7,957 nucleotides of DNA, from NCBI GenBank assembly GCA_946611835.1, contig CAMOEE010000116.1:1-7957 (forward strand). The letters are read 5' to 3'. This document shows positions 1-5,859 of this stretch, in pieces. Position 1 is the first letter of the stretch. Each line of letters opens with the position of its first letter. The notes under the pieces are model-generated. The model was not told the DNA's origin. It saw only the letters and a list, made by a program, of their open reading frames with translations, and ran no database searches. The translations under genes were made by a program, and so were the position numbers. This stretch comes from an uncultured Treponema sp. (GTDB lineage: Bacteria; Spirochaetota; Spirochaetia; Treponematales; Treponemataceae).

Positions 1-976
1 TCTTTGCCGCTTCCAGAATCATGTAAGCGTCTTCCACAGATATAGCCTTCGGCTCTTTTGCAGGGCCGCTAGCACCCTTCTTCTTTGAGCCACCGAAACT
101 CTTGAAAAGGAGTGAAGCAAATGTGCGGTTCATAGCCTTACACATAATCAAGGTCAAAATCAAGCCGGAAGCACCGACCAGACATCCTGAAACAACCAGA
201 ACCGTGTTGTTGATTGCAAAACCAGCAAAAGCAGCTGCCAAGCCAGAAAGCGCGTTCAAGAATGAGATGATAACCGGCATGTCACCGCCACCGATTGGGA
301 TAACCATGGTGAAGCCCAAAAGGAGGAAGATTGCTGTACAAGCGATTACGCCGCATTTTTCAATTTCTGCGAATCCAAGAGGATTTTCAGCAGTGAAGAA
401 TGAGTAAGCGATGATTGAAACCAGACCGAGTACGCAGAGAACACCGTTCAAAGCGTTCTTAGCAGGAATTACCCAGCCTTTGAAAGTCATTTTTCCGCTG
501 AGTTTTCCCCAAGCAACCAAAGAACCAGTGAAAGCAACAGCACCGATTGCGATAGTCAAACCAAGTGAAACAGCTGTGAAATAGTCACCTTTAGGAGCTG
601 CGATGTACTGAGTCAAGGCAACCAGCAGAGAAGACAAACCACCGAAACCGTTGAACAAAGCAACAAGCTCAGGCATTCCAGTCATCTGAACTTTCTTTGA
701 CCAGATTGCACCGATAACCGTACCGATAAGAACAGCCGCGATAATCCAGCAGTAGCCGTTTGAAAGGAGAGGGTTTCCGCCCCAGGCTGCAGCATCCGTA
801 GAGAAAGCTGACATAACATCTTTCTGAATAAGAACTGTCACCACAGCAACCAGCATACCGATTGCAGAATAGAAATTTCCCTTGCGGGCAGTGGCAGTTT
901 TTCCCAAAAGTTTGATTCCCCGGATAAAGAAGATGCAGGAAATCATGTACAATACTTTAATCAATGTGTCGTTCAT
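1..976 (-). CDS. pntB: NAD(P) transhydrogenase subunit beta (partial, 3' end outside window)
   Basis: PntB is the membrane subunit that carries most of the proton channel (domain II) and the NADP(H)-binding domain III. The enzyme moves hydride between NAD(H) and NADP(H), coupled to proton flow across the inner membrane. The first 325 codons are visible and the frame is open to base 1; family members are usually about 460 residues. Hydrophobic segments run from about residue 5 to 292. Family motifs include MPELVALFNGFGG (101-113), GGGDMPV (229-235) and IMCKAMNR (277-284). By eye, D232 and N241 match E. coli D213 and N222 of the proton path, and N109 sits where E. coli has H91. A charged linker (about 295-310) leads into domain III, whose NADP-binding part is cut off. 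The ATG at 976 follows an AAGGAG 8 nt upstream, 12 nt after the alpha-2 stop. Identification is secure. Confidence 0.96.
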   Translation of the reverse strand, partial: MNDTLIKVLYMISCIFFIRGIKLLGKTATARKGNFYSAIGMLVAVVTVLIQKDVMSAFSTDAAAWGGNPLLSNGYCWIIAAVLIGTVIGAIWSKKVQMTGMPELVALFNGFGGLSSLLVALTQYIAAPKGDYFTAVSLGLTIAIGAVAFTGSLVAWGKLSGKMTFKGWVIPAKNALNGVLCVLGLVSIIAYSFFTAENPLGFAEIEKCGVIACTAIFLLLGFTMVIPIGGGDMPVIISFLNALSGLAAAFAGFAINNTVLVVSGCLVGASGLILTLIMCKAMNRTFASLLFKSFGGSKKKGASGPAKEPKAISVEDAYMILEAAK

Positions 977-984
977 CTCTGCAA

Positions 985-991
985 CTCCTTA
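985..991 (-). promoter_or_regulatory. pntB ribosome binding site overlapping the alpha-2 stop codon
   Basis: Read on the minus strand, TAAGGAG combines the TAA stop of the upstream alpha-2 gene with an AAGGAG Shine-Dalgarno. It lies 8 nt before the pntB ATG. Such overlap suggests coupled translation of the two membrane subunits and fixes the pntB start. Confidence 0.8.
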
Positions 992-1285
992 TTTCTTTTT
1001 TGAGTCCTTTGTCTTGAACATACCAAGCATTCGGTCAGTAACCATGTAACCACCGATTACGTTGATAGTAGCAAAAACAATAGCGAGGAAGCCAAGAATA
1101 GCTCCAACCTTACCGCCGATTTTTACGGCAGCGGCAGTGATAGAAATGGCACCTACAACAGTGATACCAGAAATAGCGTTTGTTCCTGACATAAGCGGCG
1201 TGTGCAGCTGTGAAGGAACTTTTGCAATCAACTCCAATCCAAGGAAAGCAGCGATTACAAATACGAAAATAAGCATTATATCCAT
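989..1285 (-). CDS. pntAB: NAD(P) transhydrogenase subunit alpha-2 (membrane part)
   Basis: This 98-residue protein is the small membrane subunit of the three-subunit transhydrogenase. It corresponds to the C-terminal membrane part of the single-chain E. coli PntA. The diagnostic stretch is VPSQLHTPLMSGTNAISGI (23-41), close to the same segment of E. coli PntA. Three to four hydrophobic segments are visible (about 3-21, 36-54, 60-82), ending in a lysine-rich cytoplasmic tail (KTKDSKKK). It would sit in the inner membrane with PntB and help form the proton-conducting domain II. The ATG at 1285 has AGGAG 6 nt upstream (1292-1296). It lies directly upstream of pntB. It is separated from the rest of the operon by a 182-bp hairpin-rich gap, so its transcription may depend on read-through from 2904. 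The split from alpha-1 is a normal family variant, not a broken gene. Confidence 0.95.
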   Translation of the reverse strand: MDIMLIFVFVIAAFLGLELIAKVPSQLHTPLMSGTNAISGITVVGAISITAAAVKIGGKVGAILGFLAIVFATINVIGGYMVTDRMLGMFKTKDSKKK

Positions 1286-1305
1286 AATTTTCTCCTATTT
1301 TTTTT

Positions 1306-1401
1306 GCGTTCCCCCGCTACGCGGGGTCGGGCTTTTCGCACTTCCGCTTTCGCTTCATACCGCAAGCGGTACTGCTTCGCAGGTGCTACAATCCCTAACG
1401 C
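1306..1401 (-). repeat. REP-like dispersed palindromic element
   Basis: On the minus strand this block starts GCGTTAGGGATTGTAG, contains AAAGCCCGACC, and ends GGGGAACGC. The ends form a 5-bp inverted repeat (GCGTT at 1306-1310, AACGC at 1397-1401). Inside are two perfect hairpins: CCCCGC-TAC-GCGGGG (1312-1326) and TACCGC-AA-GCGGTA (1358-1371). The second is enclosed by a 4-bp GCAC/GTGC pair (1338-1341 with 1383-1386). I recognise this arrangement from intergenic repeats scattered through genomes of gut Bacteroidetes, Fibrobacter and treponemes. No ORF with a credible product lies in it, and it is more GC-rich than its flanks. It sits between two co-directional genes, where such elements can affect mRNA stability or premature termination. 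Copy number cannot be judged from one window. Confidence 0.7.
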
Positions 1402-1403
1402 AT

Positions 1404-1438
1404 GGAACCACAAATCCATCCGTGGATTTGTGGATTCC
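1404..1438. repeat. Strong inverted repeat / hairpin
   Basis: A perfect 11-bp stem (CCACAAATCCA at 1408-1418 with TGGATTTGTGG at 1423-1433) closes a 4-nt loop. GGAA/TTCC extends it by four pairs after a one-base bulge at 1434. No T-run follows on either strand, so it is not a standard intrinsic terminator. It touches the edge of the REP-like element and may belong to it or be a second inserted element. Confidence 0.75.
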
Positions 1439-1447
1439 TTGCTTTTG

Positions 1448-1464
1448 CCCTACATCCTGTAGGG
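1448..1464. repeat. Short perfect hairpin just downstream of the TfoX-like gene
   Basis: CCCTACA (1448-1454) pairs perfectly with TGTAGGG (1458-1464) around a 3-nt loop. It begins 3 nt after the stop of the gene ending at 1468 (minus strand). No U-tract follows, so complete termination is unlikely. It could stabilise the 3' end of the upstream message or give partial termination. Confidence 0.6.
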
Positions 1465-1467
1465 GAT

Positions 1468-1764
1468 TTATTTTAAATCAGAAAGTATCGAACTCACCAA
1501 GTCTCTCAGAAACTCGCGGTTTTCAACATCCTCAACAAGAAGCATTTCCTTTGCCCCATCGTAGGGAAGTTCCCGCTTTGCTTCCGGCATTTTCGCAAGC
1601 GCAGATTTCGTTGGCTTTACCAAAAATCTGTCATCGTAGATTCCGCCAAAAATCTTCCCGTCGCAGTACAGAATGTACTCGCCCATCATCTTGCGGCTGG
1701 TGATTCCGTCCACGAGTGAAAGCTGGTCAATGATGAAGTCAAAATACTCTCTAGAAGAAGCCAT
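1468..1764 (-). CDS. TfoX N-terminal domain protein
   Basis: This 98-residue protein matches the TfoX/Sxy N-terminal domain pattern: a short helix, then RKMMGEYILYCDGKIFGGIYDD (24-45) and RFLVKPT (46-52). These correspond to the family's (R)kMfGgyglY.dGkmFali.dd.LYlK core. The whole protein is this one domain; the C-terminal helical domain of full-length Sxy is absent. In Gammaproteobacteria Sxy works with CRP at competence promoters. The function of stand-alone single-domain members is not established, and none should be assumed here. The ATG at 1764 is 9 nt after the pntA alpha-1 stop, with a weak AAGG overlapping that stop. The gene therefore appears translationally coupled to the transhydrogenase operon, in which it interrupts the usual alpha-1/alpha-2 order. 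Confidence 0.85.
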   Translation of the reverse strand: MASSREYFDFIIDQLSLVDGITSRKMMGEYILYCDGKIFGGIYDDRFLVKPTKSALAKMPEAKRELPYDGAKEMLLVEDVENREFLRDLVSSILSDLK

Positions 1765-1773
1765 GTCTAAGCC

Positions 1774-2904
1774 TTATGCTTTAAACCGCTCATGAATAAT
1801 CTGTCCGCCCTGTGTGAGCAAACAGCCCTTCATGATGTCATCTTCCATGTTGACCTTGAACTCTTTTGCTTCCTTGTCGTAGAAGCCTGCATGTGTAAGG
1901 AAGGCCGTGATGTTTCCAGAGAACATCTTTGAAGCATCATAGGGAACCTGACGCTCAAGCAAGTCACCAGACATGATTGTAACGCCGTTCTCGGTAACCA
2001 CATTCTCAAAGAGTTTTGAGCCTTCGACATTGCCGCCTGTAGAGCAGGCCATATCAACGACGATTGAGCCCGGCATCATGCGGTCAAGGACATTCTTTTC
2101 GATAAGGCGGGGAGCCTTGCGACCGAATACTTTTGCCGTTGTGATGACGATGTTTGCCTTTTCACAGACCTTAGCCTGGGCTTCCTTCTGTTTTGCAATC
2201 TGCTCAGGAGTAAGCTCTTTTGCGTAGCCCTGAGCAGTCTGACCCATTTCACCCAGGTCAATCTTAACGAATGAAGCACCAAGGGACTTAACCTGCTCTT
2301 CAACGACAGGGCGTGTATCGAATGCGTCAACACGGGCACCCAAACGTTTTGCAGTAGCGATTGCCTGAAGACCTGCAACGCCGACACCAATAATGAAAAC
2401 ACGGGCCGGGTTGATTGTTCCTGCAGGAGTAACCATCATCGGAAGGATTTTGGGAAGTTTAGCAGCCGCATTCAAAACTGCGACATAACCAGCAAGGGAA
2501 GTCTGTGATGACTGAACATCCATCTTCTGTGCGAGAGTGCTTCGAGGAATCATCTCAAGCGAGACAGCCTGCAATCCCTGGGAAGCAAATTTATTAAGAA
2601 GCTCTTTTTCATTGAAAGGATCAAGATAGCTCAAATGCAGCGTGCCCTCTTTGATACCCTCAATGGATTCCGGCTTCATAATTCGGACGATAATTTCTGA
2701 GTCCGAGTAAGCATCTTCTTCTTTTGAAACAATTGTAGCACCGGCATTTTTGTATGCCTCATCGCTAAAACCACTCTTCAAACCTGCACCCGAAACGACC
2801 TTAATTTCAAAGCCCATCGATGTAAGTTTCTTTGCGTCATCAGGAATAAGAGCAACGCGTGTTTCGCGTTCGTCCTTTTCCTTACAGACCAAAACTTTCT
2901 TCAT
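1774..2904 (-). CDS. pntAA: NAD(P) transhydrogenase subunit alpha-1 (NAD-binding domain I)
   Basis: This 376-residue soluble subunit is the NAD(H)-binding domain I of proton-translocating transhydrogenase; the Rhodospirillum subunit is of similar size. It also resembles alanine dehydrogenase in fold. The N-terminal half has the family start KEKDERETRVALIPDD (8-23). The loop PRSTLAQKMD (120-129) keeps the R, Q and D of the interdomain 'RQD' loop (R121, Q126, D129). The Rossmann fold is marked by GVGVAG (173-178), with FDTR (195-198) at the end of its second strand. The mobile loop is GYAKE (226-230). It lacks membrane segments and would dock on the cytoplasmic face of alpha-2/beta. The ATG at 2904 follows a strong AAAGGAGG. 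It is the first gene of the minus-strand operon, divergent from the sugar transporter. Nothing looks damaged. Confidence 0.97.
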   Translation of the reverse strand: MKKVLVCKEKDERETRVALIPDDAKKLTSMGFEIKVVSGAGLKSGFSDEAYKNAGATIVSKEEDAYSDSEIIVRIMKPESIEGIKEGTLHLSYLDPFNEKELLNKFASQGLQAVSLEMIPRSTLAQKMDVQSSQTSLAGYVAVLNAAAKLPKILPMMVTPAGTINPARVFIIGVGVAGLQAIATAKRLGARVDAFDTRPVVEEQVKSLGASFVKIDLGEMGQTAQGYAKELTPEQIAKQKEAQAKVCEKANIVITTAKVFGRKAPRLIEKNVLDRMMPGSIVVDMACSTGGNVEGSKLFENVVTENGVTIMSGDLLERQVPYDASKMFSGNITAFLTHAGFYDKEAKEFKVNMEDDIMKGCLLTQGGQIIHERFKA

Positions 2905-2913
2905 TTTTGAAAG

Positions 2914-2921
2914 CCTCCTTT
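2914..2921 (-). promoter_or_regulatory. Strong Shine-Dalgarno of pntAA
   Basis: AAAGGAGG on the minus strand lies 9 nt before the ATG at 2904. It is the best ribosome binding site in the window and fixes the start of the transhydrogenase alpha-1 subunit. Confidence 0.85.
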
Positions 2922-2945
2922 AAAGACATAAAAAAATCGAGAGTA

Positions 2946-2951
2946 ATTATA
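2946..2951 (-). promoter_or_regulatory. Candidate -10 box for the transhydrogenase operon
   Basis: A perfect TATAAT on the minus strand lies about 42 bp before the pntAA ATG, giving a leader of roughly 35 nt. A TTGATG upstream is 20 bp away, too far for a normal -35, so the -35 is unresolved. The -10 is half of a palindrome (ATTATATAAT, 2946-2955) and also reads as TATAAT on the plus strand at 2950-2955. Confidence 0.5.
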
Positions 2952-2993
2952 TAATAAATAGAAGATATTCACATCAAATTTTTTTAGTTTTTG

Positions 2994-3005
2994 TGAAAAT
3001 TTTCA
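2994..3005. repeat. Perfect 12-bp palindrome upstream of mglB
   Basis: TGAAAATTTTCA is its own reverse complement. It lies about 37 bp upstream of the candidate mglB -35 in the divergent control region. It could be an operator, but the region is AT-rich and short palindromes can arise by chance. Confidence 0.35.
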
Positions 3006-3035
3006 GAAATAATACGAAAGAGCTGCTTTCTAAAT

Positions 3036-3045
3036 TCAAATTTGA
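3036..3045. repeat. 10-bp palindrome overlapping the mglB -35
   Basis: TCAAATTTGA is a perfect palindrome whose right half overlaps the candidate -35 (3042-3047). The position would suit a repressor site; no regulator family can be named from it. Confidence 0.35.
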
Positions 3046-3070
3046 CTTTTCGCTTTTTATCGCCTACAGT
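3042..3070 (+). promoter_or_regulatory. Candidate sigma-70 promoter of the mgl operon
   Basis: TTGACT (3042-3047, five of six consensus) and TACAGT (3065-3070, four of six) are separated by exactly 17 bp. Transcription would start near 3077 and give a leader of about 36 nt to the ATG at 3113. The promoter lies inside the stretch that a GTG start at 2993 would translate, which supports the downstream start. Confidence 0.55.
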
Positions 3071-3097
3071 TTAAAATTGAAATATTCTTATAAATCT

Positions 3098-3103
3098 GAG
3101 AGG
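3098..3103 (+). promoter_or_regulatory. Ribosome binding site deciding the mglB start
   Basis: GAGAGG lies 9 nt before the ATG at 3113. No comparable site precedes the in-frame GTG at 2993. Together with the lipoprotein signal that begins right after this ATG, it sets the gene start. Confidence 0.65.
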
Positions 3104-3112
3104 CAAATTTCT

Positions 3113-4327
3113 ATGCGAAAAACTACTTCAAAAAAACTCTCTTCACTTTTCCTGCTGGGAATTACCTTCAGCATATTTATCGCCTGCAAAAAAGACTCTA
3201 CGCCAGCCGTCCCAAACAAAGAAAAGCCCACCATCTTCTTTAATGTTCAGCCTGCAGATCCAAAATCCGGCAAAGTCGATATGAATGTCATGAATTGGAA
3301 CGACAAAACTTATTTTTTGGGCACAGATTCTCTAAAAATAGGTTTCGTTCAGGGCAAAATGATTACTGACTACCTCGCCAAAACCGACCCGGCAAAACTC
3401 GACAGAAACGGTGACGGAATCATCGGTTATGTCCTCTGTATTGGCGACCCGGGCCACAAAGATTCCCGGGGAAGAACAGAAGCCGTCAGAAAATCTCTCG
3501 GAACCTGGGATGACTCTTTTGATGCAAAAAGGGCAAAAGAAGGAAAAGCTATCGTTGGTGGAAAAGAATACAAAATCCTGGAGCTTGACAGTAAAGTTAT
3601 GACAGGCCCTGACGGCACAATGTGGAATGCTGATGCTGCTACAGAAGCCATGAGCAACTGGGTCACAAAACTCGACACTCAAATTGATATGGTTATTTCC
3701 AACAATGATCAGATGGCTATGGGTTGTCTTCAGGTCTCCAACTATCCGGCAGGCCTTCCAATCTTCGGATTTGATGCGGTTGCCGATGCCCTTGAATCAA
3801 TCAAATCTGGAAAACTTACAGGAACCGTCTCTCAGAATGCCGATGCTCAAATGGCCTCAATCATGCAGATTCTACGAAACCTTCTTGACGGCCTGCCTTC
3901 AAACGAAATTCTTGAAAGCGGATTCACTAAACCTGATCAGTACGGAAATCAAATTCCTGTTTCAATTGATTATAACCCGGAAACAAAAGCAATCACACTT
4001 AACGGAATTGCCATCACCAAAGAAAATTGCCAGGAATTCATCACAGAAAAAAGATTTGAAACAGTCAAACAGACTAAAGCCCCCGCAAAGAAGGTTTTCT
4101 TCTCAACATACAACGAGACAGATTTGTTTATGACAACAAAAGTCCGCCCTGCAGCATTCCATTATGCGCCTCTCTACAACTTAAAGCTTTCTGTTTTCGG
4201 CGGAGACGGTCAGAATGAATCAAGTCTTTTGGATAAGTTCACCAATCTCAATAAGTACGATGCCTATGTCATCGGTATCATACGGCAGAATTCTGGTCAG
4301 GATTATCTCGACAAACTCAAATATTAG
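3113..4327 (+). CDS. mglB: Circularly permuted glucose/galactose-binding lipoprotein
   Basis: This is the substrate-binding protein of the MglBAC sugar importer, 404 residues. A lysine-rich start and hydrophobic stretch (9-24) end in lipobox FIAC, so C25 would be lipidated and anchored in the membrane. Residues 37-320 align with E. coli MglB from about residue 104 to its C-terminus. Residues 326-404 (VFFSTYNETDLFM onward) align with the E. coli N-terminal 100 residues: the halves are swapped. By eye, ligand residues are kept: H115, D117, R121 (E. coli H152, D154, R158), W171 (W183), N198 (N211), D221 (D236), D337 (D14) and F339 (F16). The positions of N91 and N256 appear as G388 and Q241. The calcium loop (D97, N99, D101) is partly kept. 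An insertion of about 25 residues lies near 131-155. The same permuted topology is known for T. pallidum TP0684. An in-frame GTG at 2993 is rejected as the start. First gene of the operon. Confidence 0.93.
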   Translation: MRKTTSKKLSSLFLLGITFSIFIACKKDSTPAVPNKEKPTIFFNVQPADPKSGKVDMNVMNWNDKTYFLGTDSLKIGFVQGKMITDYLAKTDPAKLDRNGDGIIGYVLCIGDPGHKDSRGRTEAVRKSLGTWDDSFDAKRAKEGKAIVGGKEYKILELDSKVMTGPDGTMWNADAATEAMSNWVTKLDTQIDMVISNNDQMAMGCLQVSNYPAGLPIFGFDAVADALESIKSGKLTGTVSQNADAQMASIMQILRNLLDGLPSNEILESGFTKPDQYGNQIPVSIDYNPETKAITLNGIAITKENCQEFITEKRFETVKQTKAPAKKVFFSTYNETDLFMTTKVRPAAFHYAPLYNLKLSVFGGDGQNESSLLDKFTNLNKYDAYVIGIIRQNSGQDYLDKLKY

Positions 4328-4341
4328 ACACAAAAAAATTA

Positions 4342-5838
4342 ATGAGCGACATCATCCTAGAAATTGAACATCTCTCAAAATCCTTTGAACGAAACCGGGT
4401 TCTGGACGACATAAATCTTAGCCTCAAAAAAGCTTCCGTGCTTGCCCTTATGGGTGAGAACGGTGCCGGTAAATCAACGATGATGAAATGTCTTTTCGGT
4501 ATTCTCGCCAAAGATGAGGGAAGATTTCTCTTTCAGGGGAAGCCGGTCAATTTTCGTACACCAAAAGCCGCACTTGAAAACGGTGTTGCCATGGTTCACC
4601 AGGAGCTTAACCAATGCCTTGACCGATCCGTTGCCGACAATCTTTATCTCGGACGATATCCCACAAAATTCGGCATTGTTGACGAAGCCAAAATGTTCGG
4701 GGATTGCATTTCCCTCTTCAAATCCCTGAATATCAGCATTAATCCCCACGAAAAATTACGGAATCTGTCGGTTTCACAGCGGCAGATGCTCGAAATTGTT
4801 AAAGCACTTTCTTACCACGCAAAAATTATCGTTCTTGACGAGCCCACATCATCACTTACCGAGCGCGAAGTTCAGAGACTGTTTGAAATCATACGGACCT
4901 TAAAGGGGCAGGGCGTTTCATTCATCTATATTTCTCACAAAATAGACGAGATTTTTCAGATCTGCGACCAGATTGCCGTTCTCCGGGATGGAAAAATGGT
5001 CATGCAAAAAGACACCTGCGACACAAACATGGACGAAGTGATTACGGCAATGGTGGGAAGAACCCTCGAAAAACGCTTCCCTGACATGAAGAACACACCG
5101 GGTGAGTTCGCCCTTTCGATTGAAAATCTTTCCACAAAATTCAAACCTATGCTCGACAACATTTCCTTCAAAGTGAGAAAAGGCGAAATTTTTGGTCTCT
5201 ACGGTCTTGTTGGGGCAGGACGCAGTGAGCTTCTTGAATCAATTTTTGGAATCAGGAGCACAACAACCGGCACGATTTCATATAACGGGAAGAAAATGCA
5301 TTTCTCAAACGCCCGGGAAGCCATGGACGAAGGTTTTGCTCTTGTTACTGAAGAAAGGAAATTCAACGGTATCTTCCCGGAAAACTCAATTACATTCAAC
5401 ACCACAATAGCGAATCTTGAAGGCTACTACCGGATAAAAGGTGTCGTCTCCGAAAGAAAAATGACAAGAGCTGCAATTAAGAAAATTCAACAGATGCAGA
5501 CAAAGTGCTCATCGCCAGAAGAATTAATTTCTTCACTTTCTGGCGGAAATCAGCAAAAAGTCATAATCGGAAAATGGCTTGAACGAAGCCCGAAAGTTCT
5601 CCTGCTTGATGAACCGACCCGAGGCATTGATGTCGTCGCAAAATACGAAATTTACCAGCTTATATCCAGGCTTGCTCAAGAAGGAAAAATCGTCATCGTC
5701 TCTTCCAGCGAAATGCCCGAACTTCTGGGAATAACAAACAGGATTGCAGTCCTTTCACATCATAAACTTGCAGGAATCGTAGAAACCAAACAAACCACAC
5801 AAGAAGAACTTTTACGACTTGCCGCACTATATCTGTAA
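4342..5838 (+). CDS. mglA: Galactose/glucose ABC transporter ATP-binding protein
   Basis: This 498-residue double ATPase energises the sugar importer from the cytoplasmic side; sugar-import ATPases of the MglA/RbsA/XylG family have about this length. The first domain has Walker A GENGAGKST (38-46), signature LSVSQRQ (142-148), Walker B IIVLDEP (162-168) and H-loop H199. The second domain has GLVGAGRSE (288-296), with R294 in place of the Walker lysine. It also has signature LSGGNQQK (399-406), Walker B VLLLDEPTRGID (419-430) and a serine where the H-loop histidine would be. A degenerate second site is usual in this family, so it is not damage. The ATG is 14 nt after the mglB stop, with only an A-rich run and no Shine-Dalgarno before it. 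Translational coupling to mglB is a likely explanation. MglA versus RbsA is decided by the neighbouring mglB and mglC. Confidence 0.95.
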   Translation: MSDIILEIEHLSKSFERNRVLDDINLSLKKASVLALMGENGAGKSTMMKCLFGILAKDEGRFLFQGKPVNFRTPKAALENGVAMVHQELNQCLDRSVADNLYLGRYPTKFGIVDEAKMFGDCISLFKSLNISINPHEKLRNLSVSQRQMLEIVKALSYHAKIIVLDEPTSSLTEREVQRLFEIIRTLKGQGVSFIYISHKIDEIFQICDQIAVLRDGKMVMQKDTCDTNMDEVITAMVGRTLEKRFPDMKNTPGEFALSIENLSTKFKPMLDNISFKVRKGEIFGLYGLVGAGRSELLESIFGIRSTTTGTISYNGKKMHFSNAREAMDEGFALVTEERKFNGIFPENSITFNTTIANLEGYYRIKGVVSERKMTRAAIKKIQQMQTKCSSPEELISSLSGGNQQKVIIGKWLERSPKVLLLDEPTRGIDVVAKYEIYQLISRLAQEGKIVIVSSSEMPELLGITNRIAVLSHHKLAGIVETKQTTQEELLRLAALYL

Positions 5839-5859
5839 ATCTTAACACGAGGAAATTAT

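Noticed and set aside
1448..1464. Intrinsic terminator after the TfoX gene
   Set aside because: The hairpin is sound but no T-run follows on either strand.
1062..1703. 213-codon plus-strand ORF across alpha-2, the hairpin gap and the TfoX gene
   Set aside because: It is antisense to two real genes, has no recognisable domain, and its middle part is simply the REP-like repeat translated.
989..2904. pntA as a split or frameshifted pseudogene
   Set aside because: Separate alpha-1 and alpha-2 genes, each with its own start and ribosome binding site, are a known normal form of this enzyme.
2964..2975. CRP-like half site (TCACA / TGTGA) in the divergent region
   Set aside because: Only one half site is present; no matching arm lies at the expected spacing.
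2993..3112. Forty-codon N-terminal extension of MglB from an in-frame GTG at 2993
   Set aside because: It would place a promoter-like element and palindromes inside coding sequence, has no Shine-Dalgarno, and would bury the lipoprotein signal that begins at the ATG at 3113.
3684..4133. 149-codon plus-strand ORF within mglB
   Set aside because: It is an out-of-frame shadow of the well-supported mglB reading frame with no family resemblance.
5203..5229. Loss of the Walker A lysine in the second ATPase domain of MglA as a damaging mutation
   Set aside because: An arginine in GLVGAGR and a missing H-loop histidine in the second domain are typical of MglA/RbsA-type sugar ATPases.
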